From: Vagococcus zengguangii | Lineage (GTDB): Bacteria > Bacillota > Bacilli > Lactobacillales > Vagococcaceae | Reading direction: 5' to 3' | DNA: 64,000 bases | NCBI RefSeq assembly: GCF_005145005.1 | Contig: NZ_CP039712.1 | Span: 1,656,501-1,720,500, forward strand | Shown here: positions 36,356 to 45,411 of the stretch, piece after piece | How positions within the stretch are numbered: position 1 is the first letter of the stretch | How the letters are laid out: every line of letters begins with the position of its first letter | The notes under the pieces: generated by a model | Told to the model about the DNA's origin: nothing | The model's input: the letters and a program-made list of their open reading frames with translations, nothing else | Database searches by the model: none | Translations under genes and position numbers: made by a program

Positions 36356-36445
36356 CCCCTCAACAACAATCTTTAAATTCGCTTATCGTTCGTTTATTTT
36401 CTGATATAATATATATAACTAAAAAATAATAAAAGGAAAAATAAT

Positions 36446-37075
36446 ATGTACAAAATAAAAAAATGGTTTATTAGTATGTGGGGGAATATAGGTAATATGA
36501 GTCGTGATACAACAATCGTTCTAAATTCTATCACTTATAAAAAATACTATGTTCTTGGATTTATATACATTGCTTTATGTTTACTTTCAATAATAAAAAA
36601 TAAGTCTATCTTATTATTTATTTTTTCTCTTTTAAACACATACAGTATCTTATATGGAATATATTACTTCTTCAAAAGAAAAAAAAATAATTTAGAACCT
36701 AACAATAAAAATCTCAATTTTCTTTCAATATTTACTATAAGAATGGCTTTTCTGTTAGAAAATAAGTTAATAAAAAATAATAACAGATTAAAAATCAAAG
36801 TTAACGTGTTTAGAAGTATCGCATTAATATTTAGCATTTTAATATTTTTTTTACAAGCATACGTCTTAATATATACCATTGAAAATTCTATTATTACTAA
36901 ACCTAAATTAATATCTATAATACTTAAGATTACTAATGGTGATATCCATAACATAAATATATTAATATATTTATTATTAATGTTTTTATTTCTTATAAGT
37001 ATATGCTCATATTTTATTAGATGTCTAAAATTTATAATCATACGTCAAAATGACTATAATCAAATAAAAAAATAG
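36446..37075 (+). CDS. Hypothetical multi-pass membrane protein
   Basis: The 209-residue protein is very rich in Ile, Asn and Lys. It has about four transmembrane segments (about 33-52, 54-75, 118-140, 170-192) and the site AAAAGGA. Its codons are even more AT-rich than the surroundings, a sign of separate origin. No family is recognised. It lies between the methyltransferase and the resolvase. Confidence 0.65.
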   Translation: MYKIKKWFISMWGNIGNMSRDTTIVLNSITYKKYYVLGFIYIALCLLSIIKNKSILLFIFSLLNTYSILYGIYYFFKRKKNNLEPNNKNLNFLSIFTIRMAFLLENKLIKNNNRLKIKVNVFRSIALIFSILIFFLQAYVLIYTIENSIITKPKLISIILKITNGDIHNINILIYLLLMFLFLISICSYFIRCLKFIIIRQNDYNQIKK

Positions 37076-37110
37076 TTAATAAAATGTAGTGACAATAGCT
37101 TTAATTATCA

Positions 37111-37698
37111 CTATATTTTATTAACCCCCATTCTCTCCCGATATCTCCTAAACGTCCTTCTATTTATCCCTGTCTTCTCTTCCACTTCTTTATCTGTACA
37201 ACCACTCAAATACAACTCAAACCCCAGCTGCAATCGCGGATCATCATCCTTAAATTTACGTTGACCACCTTTATACTTTCCTTTTGCCTTTGCAATTTCA
37301 ATTCCTTCACGTTGTCGTTCCTTAATTTTTTGTCGCTCGGATTCCGCCTGATACTTATAAATTTCAATCATCAAATTATTAATCAATCGTCTTAAATTAT
37401 CATCTTCTATTCCTGATAGAGTCGGTAAATTTAAAACTTCAAGCGTTGCGCCTTTTTGCTGAATTTGATTCATGATATTAGTTAAATCCTCATTATTTCT
37501 TCCTAATCGGTCCAATTCCGTTACAACCACTATATCACCTTCACGAATGTAGTCTAACATCGCTTTTAATTGCGGTCGTTCGATGGATTGTCCACTTAAT
37601 TTATCTGAAAAGAGCTTAGAAACGTCCTCTAACGCACTGATTTGTCTATCTAACTGCTGATCTTTACTACTAACTCTCGCATATCCAATTTTCGCCAT
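37111..37698 (-). CDS. Serine recombinase (resolvase/invertase, plasmid type)
   Basis: The 195-residue protein has the resolvase catalytic N-terminus IGYARVSSKDQQLDRQI (Ser at residue 10 or 11). It also has the arginine-rich region TELDRLGRN and a C-terminal helix-turn-helix (SGCTDKEVEEKTGINRRTFRRY). Such proteins resolve plasmid dimers or transposon cointegrates and are common on enterococcal and lactococcal plasmids. The site AGGAGG lies before the ATG. It suggests that part of this island was once on a plasmid. No typical res site was identified. Confidence 0.9.
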   Translation of the reverse strand: MAKIGYARVSSKDQQLDRQISALEDVSKLFSDKLSGQSIERPQLKAMLDYIREGDIVVVTELDRLGRNNEDLTNIMNQIQQKGATLEVLNLPTLSGIEDDNLRRLINNLMIEIYKYQAESERQKIKERQREGIEIAKAKGKYKGGQRKFKDDDPRLQLGFELYLSGCTDKEVEEKTGINRRTFRRYRERMGVNKI

Positions 37699-37778
37699 AA
37701 TATTCCTCCTAATATAAAAATTACAATGCCCAACTTACTTGTCCTTTTAATAATTCAATTATATCAATGTATGCCAAA

Positions 37779-39580
37779 AAGAGGCTGTGACATAAGTCTC
37801 TAAAAAATCCCTGATAAATTTGGCAATGAATCCAAATTTATCAGGGATTTTGGTATAATAAAATAAAAAAAGAAGCACGGTTGCACCCATGCTTCAAAGA
37901 ATCCTAGAAAGGACCCCAAAAATGTATAATAATTATAACATGAATCAGTTAAGTTTGGATATCACAACTTCATATATTCCAGAAAAAAATAATACCGCTT
38001 GGTTTATTAACGAGTTGGTTGAAGCACTACAAATCAATGAACCCTATTTATTCGGAAGACCACGTCAATATGATTTAGCTGCTATGTTGAAACTGGTCTT
38101 ATTTGCGTACACTCGAAGTGTTTTTAGTAGTCGTAAAATTGCTCAATTGGCTGAAGAGAGCCTACCGGCTCGCTGGTTAACACAAGAAATGATGCCTTCT
38201 TATCGAACTATTGCGCGCTTTAGAATATCTAATGAATTAGAAGGTCTTATTAATCAAGGATTGGATAATCTAACCGCTTATTTACGTCAACAAAATATGA
38301 TTGATGATGCCATTTTTATTGATGGGACTAAAATTTTAGCAGATGCCAATAAATTTAGTTTTGTTTGGAAAAAAATACTATTCGTTTCGATGCGATGAAT
38401 CGAGAAGCAACTGTCTCTTTAATGAATGAATTAAAAGAGGCTTATTCGTCGTCTCATATACCAGAGGGATCTAATCTGTCTTTAGATATGGTCGATGAAG
38501 TTCTGACTCGTTTAGAATTAAGATTAGAAGAATTAGAAAAACAAATCGAAGCAGAACCAAAACTGTCACCTAACCCTGCAAAACAAGAACGTCGTTCTTT
38601 AAAATCAACTAAAAGAAAATTAGCTGCACGTCGAGCTAAAATGGTAGAACATCAAAAACAATTTAAGACATTTGGAAAACGAAATAGCTATTCAAAAACT
38701 GATCACGATGCCACTTTCATGAGAGTAAAAGAAGACTACATGAAAAATGGTCAGCTTAAACCTGCCTATAATTTGCAAATTGCTACGAGTAAGCAATTTA
38801 TCGTAGGGTATGATGTTTACCAAAATCCAACAGATACTAAAACGCTAATTCCTTTCTTAGAAAAAATGAATCTTTCAGAAAAAGAGGGCATGCATATAGT
38901 GGCAGATGCAGGTTATGGTTCAGAAAGTAACTATCAATATTTAGAAGATAAATTATCTCAACATACATCATTAATCCCGTACGGGACAATGTTAAAAGAA
39001 AATAGTAAAAAATGGCAGTCAGATGATAGAAAAGTAATGAATTGGATTTACGAAGAAAAAGAGGATTATTATATTGACCCGAAAGGAGTCCGTTTTAATT
39101 TTAATACGTATAGAAAACGCACAGACAAAGACGGTTTTACGCGTGATTTCAAGGAATATATAGCAGAAAAATATGATGAAAATCGTGAAGAAATACCTGA
39201 TGCGTTAACAGCTAAGGGCTACACAAGAAAAATAATGATTAATCCTTCATGGGAATATTATAAAGCGAAGCAACGAGATTTGCTTTCAACCAAAGAAACT
39301 GGAAAAATATACGCTAAACGTAAGATAGATGTTGAACCAGTTTTCGGACGGATGAAGGCTTCTTTAGGTTTCACTCGTTTCTCTGTGAGAGGACTTGGAA
39401 AAGTTCTCAAGGAAACCGGAATTGTTTCCTTGGCACTAAATATGATGAAATTAGCGTCTTTGGAGACGCAAAAAGACGTAGAAAATAGAAAAAATCCGAA
39501 ACAAACGAAAAATAACACTTTTCGTCCATTTCGGATTTTTTATTTTAGACTAATAACACTAACTTTTGTCACAGCTTCTT
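37779..39580 (+). mobile_element. IS1182-family insertion sequence
   Basis: The 1.8-kb element is bounded by imperfect inverted repeats: left AAGAGGCTGTGACATAAGT and, read inward from the right, AAGAAGCTGTGACAAAAGT. Directly inside the left end is a strong stem (about 37804-37853, TCCCTGATAAATTTGG and its complement), which probably shields the transposase from outside transcription. The transposase gene is broken in one place (see next entry). Confidence 0.85.
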
Positions 39581-39609
39581 ACATAATTTTTTATTCTAAT
39601 TTAATTTGA
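37889..39609 (+). pseudogene. IS1182-family transposase, interrupted by a one-base shift
   Basis: Two overlapping frames (37889-38398 and 38365-39609) together encode a DDE transposase. The first holds the N-terminal region (RPRQYDLAAMLKLVLFAY) up to FIDGTKILADANKF. The second holds the rest, including VADAGYGSESN and KIDVEPVFGRMKASLGF. The break is at a run of seven A (38369-38375), and eight would restore WKKNTIRFD. The simplest reading is a one-base deletion; ribosomal slippage on the A-run is possible but not typical of this family. The frame reads through the right inverted repeat. Confidence 0.85.
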
Positions 39610-39693
39610 AAATTCATATAATTTAAATTAGGAGAGAACAACTCGAGTCATAGTGCCTATTATTTATTTAAAAATAAATAGTCTATTCATGCA

Positions 39694-41706
39694 TTATTTC
39701 CCCCGTCTTACAATTTGATAATATTTCCTTGAAGTCAATTTAAAAATAACATAGTAGATTGCTAAGAAAACCACGCATGTTACTACTGCTACTTTAATGG
39801 TCAACCCTACATCTTTAAGAGAAAATAGACGCAACAACTTATTAATCATTGGCATTGCAAAACTTAGATGAAGAATAGCCAGTCCAATTGGAAAAAAGAA
39901 AATCCCTAACATCTGCTGATTAATCGTCGCTTTCACTTCACTCTCACCCATCCCAATTTTTTGCAACACGTCAAATTGTCGTCTATCTTGACGACCTTCA
40001 GTAATTTGCTTATAGTAAATAATTAAAGCTGTGGCTAAACAAAATAATATACCAAAAATTAAGCCAATAAATAAGAACCCTCCTGTAAAACTTAGTGCCT
40101 CTTTTTTATTGAAATCGTACGAGCTAAACGATAAAGACCTCCCATCAAAAAATGTCTTCACCCCTTGTGCAAACATTAAACGTTGATCTTCTTTCCCTTC
40201 AAAATTAAAACCAATATACTCTCGCATGATTGGTTGGGATAACTGCCTATCACTTTCATCACTATCTGACGGAAGTAATTCCTTGTAAGAATTAGTTACT
40301 TGCTTCTCAGATGATAACACCATCACAACATTGTCAAAAACACTATCATTTATATTAATTAACGCACCACCACTAGTACTCGGCAATTCCTTTGATGCTA
40401 ATGTTAAAACTTCATAGTGTTGCTGTCCTACTTTAAATTCCGCCCTATTAAAAATCTGATTATCACTTAAAATAGCTACTTGATTAGTTTTTAAATCAAT
40501 TTTTTCTTTAGCTATTTTTTGGTAGTCAGTGGCTGTCATTAAGGTTAACTGCCACGCGTTTGATTGATCATATACCCCTAGTCCATTCGCATGAACTGGT
40601 TGTACCCCTTTTTCATTAATGGTTACCAGTAACCTTTTTGTCGATCTATAACTCTTAATCGAGTCTATAGTTATGTCATGATTATTGGCTAGTTGATGCA
40701 ACTTATCAAAATCTTCTGATGAGACAGTAGGCAATTCTAAACTAATATCTTCCGGACTTCGATTACGAATCATGGAATCAATACCGAAATAAAGACTAGC
40801 CGTCGTCACAACCGTTACTAAAACCATTGTACTTAATAATGAAATATTAGCTAGACCCATCGCATTTTGCCATAACCGCTTGATCATGGTCGAAATCATA
40901 ATGAACATTTCCGGTTGATAATAAAGCTCTCGTTTTTGTTTTAATTGATTAAGTAGCCACACTGAAGTTGAGGTAAAAAGTAAATAAGTCGCTATCACCA
41001 CTAATAAAACGGCAATAAAAAACATAAAGAACGCTTGTAGAGGTGACTGAATCGTAACAGATAAGTAATAAGCTATACCTAATAGTAAAATACCGATTAC
41101 CCCTAACAATTGATGCCTTTTTGGTGAAGATTGATTTTGTTTCGCTTGACTAAATAAATCAATCGGTGAAATTTTACGAAGCTTCAAACTGTCAATCATC
41201 AATAGCATTACAAACAATAATGCCACTAATAGGCTAATTTTTAAAATAACCGATCCTTCCACATGAAAGAAAAAATCTTGTCCTACACCCATCATCTTCT
41301 TCAAAACTAAAAACATCAGATTAGATAAATAAATCCCCATAAACAAACCACCAATGAGACTAGCAAACGCTAGTATTAGTTTTTCAAACATCAAAACATA
41401 ACGTAGTTGTTTTATCGAAAGGCCTAATAAATTATACAGTCCAAATTCTTTTTGACGTTCTTTAATCAAAAAACTATGGGTATAATAAGCAAAAATTAAT
41501 GAAAAAATCAATAAGATATTACGACCAAATGAAAAAATCATTCTAACATCACTCGCCCCGGGCATTTTATCCATTCCCGGATTAACGAGTAACAAATATA
41601 AGACTGTATTCAGACTAATCAAAAAAATCATGGAACAAAGGAATGGTAAGACTACGGCTAAATTCTTTTTTAAGGAATTAATAGCTAATTTCAAATAAAT
41701 CATCAC
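39694..41706 (-). CDS. BceB-type ABC transporter permease (peptide antibiotic resistance)
   Basis: The 670-residue membrane protein has the Bce layout. One N-terminal helix and FtsX-like membrane groups lie at about 50-310. A large extracellular domain of about 210 residues (about 320-530) and three C-terminal helices follow. Bce transporters sense and detoxify bacitracin, nisin and other lipid II-binding peptides, and signal to the partner histidine kinase. Its ATG overlaps the stop of the ATPase gene by four bases. Confidence 0.92.
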   Translation of the reverse strand: MMIYLKLAINSLKKNLAVVLPFLCSMIFLISLNTVLYLLLVNPGMDKMPGASDVRMIFSFGRNILLIFSLIFAYYTHSFLIKERQKEFGLYNLLGLSIKQLRYVLMFEKLILAFASLIGGLFMGIYLSNLMFLVLKKMMGVGQDFFFHVEGSVILKISLLVALLFVMLLMIDSLKLRKISPIDLFSQAKQNQSSPKRHQLLGVIGILLLGIAYYLSVTIQSPLQAFFMFFIAVLLVVIATYLLFTSTSVWLLNQLKQKRELYYQPEMFIMISTMIKRLWQNAMGLANISLLSTMVLVTVVTTASLYFGIDSMIRNRSPEDISLELPTVSSEDFDKLHQLANNHDITIDSIKSYRSTKRLLVTINEKGVQPVHANGLGVYDQSNAWQLTLMTATDYQKIAKEKIDLKTNQVAILSDNQIFNRAEFKVGQQHYEVLTLASKELPSTSGGALININDSVFDNVVMVLSSEKQVTNSYKELLPSDSDESDRQLSQPIMREYIGFNFEGKEDQRLMFAQGVKTFFDGRSLSFSSYDFNKKEALSFTGGFLFIGLIFGILFCLATALIIYYKQITEGRQDRRQFDVLQKIGMGESEVKATINQQMLGIFFFPIGLAILHLSFAMPMINKLLRLFSLKDVGLTIKVAVVTCVVFLAIYYVIFKLTSRKYYQIVRRGK

Positions 41707-42464
41707 TTACCTCCATTAGTTTGTAATAAAGAGAGTGTTTGATTAATTTTAATTAAAAAATCATCAGTTGATAACGTACCTCGGTATAGTTGATGGAATA
41801 ATTTGCCATCTTTTATAAAAATCACGCGATTAGAATGGCTAGCGGCTAATGGACTATGTGTGACCATTAATATCGTTTGCCGTTGTTGGTTCAAATCTTC
41901 AAATAACGTTAATATTTCACGTGATGTATTAGAATCTAACGCTCCAGTTGGCTCGTCAGCTAATAATAACTTAGGTTGATTAATTAATGCTCGGGCGATG
42001 GCCACTCGTTGTTGTTGTCCTCCAGACAATTCATAGGGATACTTATCTAACCACTCTTCAATAGCCATCCTATCACTTACTTGATTCAAAGCACTCTCCA
42101 ACTCTGCAAGTGAACGATTATTTAAAACAAGTGGTAATAATATATTATCCTTCACATTGAAATTATCTAACAAATTAAAGTCTTGAAAAACAAAACCTAA
42201 ATGTTGTCGTCTAAATACGGCGCTCTCTTCTTCTTCAATTGTCATTAGAGACTGGCCTTCTAATAAAACATCCCCAGTAGTTGGTTTATCTAATGTAGCT
42301 AAAATATTAAGTAAGCTAGTTTTACCTGAGCCTGATTCCCCCATAATTGTAACGAACTCGCCACTTTCAATTGAAAAACTAATGTCTTTTAACGCCTGTA
42401 CCTCAAGACTAGTTGCTTTGGTGGCATAAATTTTTTTAACATGTTGAACATCTAATAATGTCAT
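41703..42464 (-). CDS. BceA-type ABC transporter ATPase
   Basis: The 253-residue ATPase has Walker A GESGSGKTS (about 39-47), the Q-loop FVFQDFNLL, signature LSGGQQQR, Walker B LLADEPTGALDS and the H-loop VTHS. It drives the adjacent BceB-type permease. It is separated from the kinase gene by a 98-base gap containing a hairpin and a candidate regulator site, so the ABC genes can be controlled separately from the regulators. Confidence 0.94.
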   Translation of the reverse strand: MTLLDVQHVKKIYATKATSLEVQALKDISFSIESGEFVTIMGESGSGKTSLLNILATLDKPTTGDVLLEGQSLMTIEEEESAVFRRQHLGFVFQDFNLLDNFNVKDNILLPLVLNNRSLAELESALNQVSDRMAIEEWLDKYPYELSGGQQQRVAIARALINQPKLLLADEPTGALDSNTSREILTLFEDLNQQRQTILMVTHSPLAASHSNRVIFIKDGKLFHQLYRGTLSTDDFLIKINQTLSLLQTNGGK

Positions 42465-42526
42465 CTAATCACTCCTTCTAATTCAGTTTAGCTTCCATCT
42501 GACTAAAAGGCTACTAACAAAATAAA

Positions 42527-42557
42527 GAGGCAACCTAACAAAATTGTAAGGTTACCT
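42527..42557 (-). terminator. Hairpin before the ABC genes, with candidate response-regulator motif
   Basis: Imperfect arms GAGGTAACCT and AGGTTGCCTC (minus strand) are followed by TTTATTTT, so it can terminate the regulator operon. The left arm contains GTAACCTTACAA, a 12-mer that also occurs upstream of the operon at about 45229-45240. BceR-type regulators bind TTACA-containing inverted repeats, so this segment may also be an operator. Confidence 0.55.
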
Positions 42558-42562
42558 CCAAC

Positions 42563-43546
42563 TCAAACATGATTTTTTGGAAATATCAAGCGAACAGATG
42601 TCCCTTTTCCAACAGTTGATTCTATTATTAACTTAATATTTAATTCATCTGCTAGTTTTTTTACCATATATAGACCTAGTCCAGTTGCCTTATGTTGCGT
42701 TCTACCGTTGTAACCTGTATAACCTTTTTCAAATACACGTGGTAAATCTTCCGGTAAAATTCCAATGCCGGTATCAATGATTTCAAGTTGTTGAAACTGA
42801 GATGAACGTATAGTAATAGCACCTTGCAAAGTATATTTTACCGCATTAATTAAAAGCTGCTCTAGGATAAATCGTAACCACTTTTCATCAGATAGTACCT
42901 GCAATTTTCGCACGTCAAGGTTAACGGTTAAGTCGTTTTGAATGAAGAAATGTGCATGTTCACGTAATAGTGACTTGATAATTTTATCGACCTCAATATT
43001 CGTTAAAGCAATGTCGTTTGAAAGATGGTTGGCTTTCAGATAATAAATCATCATTTTAACATAATGTTCAATTTTGTTAACTTCATTTTTAACACTAGCC
43101 TTTGAGAGATTGTCAGTATCCGCTTGTAATTGTAACGATGCTAGTGGCGTCTTAATTTGATGACTCCAAACACTATAATAATCTTCCCATTCTGCAATTA
43201 ACCTATGTGCTTCTTGTTCAACATCACGGATGTGCTGCTGTTGCTGTGTAATAATCGTATGACTCAATGTTTCTATCGAAGTTATATAATCCCGCTGCTC
43301 AGATGTTACGTTACCCCAAAAAGACTGATAACGCATTATCTTTCGATAAGTTTGCCACCCTATATAAAGGGAAATACTAATTAGAGGTAAAATTAGGACA
43401 TAGGCTAGGGTTTGCCAGACCTCCACAGTGGCTTCGCTTAACCATAAACCAAAAAAGCAGCTCAATATCAGGATAACATAAATACACCATAACCTTTTAA
43501 GTTGCTGCCAAATAATCCGCACTATCATTTTTTTATTCACTGGCAT
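42563..43546 (-). CDS. BceS-type sensor histidine kinase
   Basis: The intramembrane-sensing kinase of about 327 residues has two transmembrane helices close together (about 15-35 and 42-62) with almost no external loop. It has the H-box WSHQIKTPLASL, N-box NAVKYT, and G-boxes DTGIGILPEDLPRVF and GLGLYMVKK. Kinases of this type detect antibiotics through the BceAB transporter. An in-frame TTG at 43561 is part of the binding site; ATG 43546 (MPVNKK) after GAAGGA is preferred. It overlaps the response regulator by 14 bases. Confidence 0.92.
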   Translation of the reverse strand: MPVNKKMIVRIIWQQLKRLWCIYVILILSCFFGLWLSEATVEVWQTLAYVLILPLISISLYIGWQTYRKIMRYQSFWGNVTSEQRDYITSIETLSHTIITQQQQHIRDVEQEAHRLIAEWEDYYSVWSHQIKTPLASLQLQADTDNLSKASVKNEVNKIEHYVKMMIYYLKANHLSNDIALTNIEVDKIIKSLLREHAHFFIQNDLTVNLDVRKLQVLSDEKWLRFILEQLLINAVKYTLQGAITIRSSQFQQLEIIDTGIGILPEDLPRVFEKGYTGYNGRTQHKATGLGLYMVKKLADELNIKLIIESTVGKGTSVRLIFPKNHV

Positions 43547-44240
43547 GTCCTTCCTTCTCAAGCAAGTAACCTTTTGCTTTTACCGTTGCAATTTTATCTT
43601 TCAATGGCGTTTCCACTATTTTTTTTCGGAGACGATTCATATTTACGGCCAATGTATTTTGATCAATATAACAATCATCACGCCATAAATATTCCAAAAT
43701 ATGTTCTTTAGGTACTACTTCCCCAAGATGCCGGAATAAAATCATTAACAATTTATTTTCGGTTGGCGTTAGATGAATGGTTTGCTGATTTTCTAACATT
43801 ATTTGACTTTCATTTGGAACATACCTTAAGTTCCCATAAGTGTAGTAAGTAGTCATAACTTTGTTAGCTTGAAATTCATAGGAACGGCGTAATAAAGCCT
43901 GAACCTTTGCCGTAAAAACAGCTAAATCAAGAGGTTTAGCGACGAAATCATCGCCCCCGTTATTAAGCGCTGTTACAATACTCATCGAGTCATCAGCTGA
44001 TGAGAGAAATAAAATCGGAACCTTTGAAAACTGTCTTATTTGTTGTGTCCAATAAAATCCGTTTTGATAAGGCAACATGATATCCATAATAATCAAGTCA
44101 GGTTGGATATTTCGTGCTTCTTCAGCAACTTGAGAAAAGTCCTCTATTTCAGTAACTTGATAACCCCATTGTCCCAAATGTTGCTTTAGCAAACGGGAAA
44201 TTGTTGCATCGTCTTCGACAATTAAGATATTGTGTATCAT
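43533..44240 (-). CDS. BceR-type response regulator (OmpR family)
   Basis: The 235-residue regulator has a receiver domain with the phospho-acceptor Asp in DLIIMDIMLPYQNG (about residue 54) and the conserved Lys in FVAKPLDL. The C-terminal winged helix has HLTPTENKLLMILF and VNMNRLRKKI. Phosphorylated by the adjacent kinase, it would activate the ABC genes. It overlaps the AraC-type gene by four bases (ATGA). Confidence 0.94.
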   Translation of the reverse strand: MIHNILIVEDDATISRLLKQHLGQWGYQVTEIEDFSQVAEEARNIQPDLIIMDIMLPYQNGFYWTQQIRQFSKVPILFLSSADDSMSIVTALNNGGDDFVAKPLDLAVFTAKVQALLRRSYEFQANKVMTTYYTYGNLRYVPNESQIMLENQQTIHLTPTENKLLMILFRHLGEVVPKEHILEYLWRDDCYIDQNTLAVNMNRLRKKIVETPLKDKIATVKAKGYLLEKEGHASE

Positions 44241-45121
44241 CTATTTGCCACTCCATTCTGATACTGTTTAATTCTGACTGGTAACCAAATCTCACTATAA
44301 TAATTGTTATCTAGCGTTCCTTGAGGATAACCAGTGGGATCATCATACCTTTCAATAGTATAACCAGCCGCAATTTCATAGTTGGATGTATTAGGTAGCC
44401 ATTCTTGATAAATTTTTTGATTAATGTCAGCTAACTGTTGATCTGCTCGCCCACGACAAGGAAATACAGCCCAAGTGTGCGCGGGAATTTCTTGAATCTT
44501 TGCCTCTGAGAAAGGTAACATATTTCCATTCAAATCATCGGCAATCATATAATCAAAGTCAATTCCTGTCATCTCCAAATCAGCATTCACTCCATATTTA
44601 GGACAAAAATCAACTGTTTGATGTTTAGACATAAGCAGTTGCCAAAACAGTGGTACTTCTTTGTACGCTGCTTCATAGGCGATGGTTTGACAAATACCAG
44701 CGACTTTGAATGCTGGTTTTTCTTCAATACGATATTCCATTAAATAACCACCTTTTAACTCCAAATTAACCTTTAAAGGAGCAAATTCTTGAATGGTTGC
44801 TTCACCAGTGCGGACTGAAATTGGAGATGAACCATGAAATCTCTTAAAAGCACGTGTAAAATTATCCGGTGACTCGTAGCCATATTTAAGTGCAATATCA
44901 ATAATTTTTTCATTACTATTCATTACATCAAACCCTGCCAAGGTAAATTTACGTTTTCGAATATATTCGTTTAAAGTATAACCACACAGCATCGAAAAAC
45001 CTTTTTGTAAAGACATTGGCGTGAGATAAACATGTTTCGCGATTTTTTCTATCGTTAAATCATCCTGTATATGCTCTTCAATAAAATGTAACGTCTTACT
45101 AATTGATTCAATAAATTCCAA
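44237..45121 (-). CDS. AraC-family regulator with GyrI-like effector domain
   Basis: The protein has two AraC helix-turn-helix units in the first 110 residues (LTIEKIAKHVYLTPMSLQKGF and IIDIALKYGYESPDNFTRAF). A GyrI/SoxS-type small-molecule binding domain follows (about 130-290: YRIEEKPAFKVAGI to YYSEIWLPV). The frame begins with GTG at 45130, but the strong site AGAGGTG fits a TTG start at 45121. It is the first gene of the BceRS operon, an uncommon companion that adds a second input signal. Homologues of this shape often sense cationic drugs. Confidence 0.9.
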   Translation of the reverse strand: MEFIESISKTLHFIEEHIQDDLTIEKIAKHVYLTPMSLQKGFSMLCGYTLNEYIRKRKFTLAGFDVMNSNEKIIDIALKYGYESPDNFTRAFKRFHGSSPISVRTGEATIQEFAPLKVNLELKGGYLMEYRIEEKPAFKVAGICQTIAYEAAYKEVPLFWQLLMSKHQTVDFCPKYGVNADLEMTGIDFDYMIADDLNGNMLPFSEAKIQEIPAHTWAVFPCRGRADQQLADINQKIYQEWLPNTSNYEIAAGYTIERYDDPTGYPQGTLDNNYYSEIWLPVRIKQYQNGVANR

Positions 45122-45228
45122 GTCTTTCACCTCTTTCTTTCATAAACAATAACTATAGCTCTATTAAACCAGTAATACCCGACTTTTTAAAGATTATTTT
45201 AGCATATTCAATTTATTTAGTATCAATA

Positions 45229-45252
45229 TGTAACCTTACAAAATTTCATTAA
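45229..45252. promoter_or_regulatory. Candidate operator upstream of the araC-bceRS operon
   Basis: TGTAACCTTACA forms a 5-base inverted repeat with a CC spacer. The stretch GTAACCTTACAA recurs in the gap before the ABC genes (about 42540-42557). Shared short sequence in both control regions points to a common regulator, probably the BceR-like protein. Confidence 0.45.
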
Positions 45253-45295
45253 ACAACTTCTTTGTGTAAAACAGAATGAAAACTTCCCGAACTAA

Positions 45296-45330
45296 AAAAC
45301 TCCCCAGTCAAACGACAAGGGAGTTTTGTT
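45296..45330 (-). terminator. Terminator after the UvrA-like gene
   Basis: AAAACTCCC and GGGAGTTTT form the stem, and a T-run follows on the minus strand. It closes the uvrA-like gene before the araC-bce operon. Confidence 0.75.
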
Positions 45331-45411
45331 AGTCCATTAAAACGTTAATAAGGTATTCCAGATTCTAAAAAGTATATATCAATATCATGTTGCTTACTAA
45401 ATCACAGCTGT

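Noticed and set aside
36664-37041. 125-codon minus-strand frame inside the AT-rich membrane protein gene
   Set aside because: It mirrors the hydrophobic plus-strand gene; the plus-strand frame is longer and has a good ribosome binding site.
38365-38398. Programmed frameshift in the IS1182-type transposase
   Set aside because: The A-run could allow slippage, but transposases of this family are normally one frame, and one missing A explains the break more simply.
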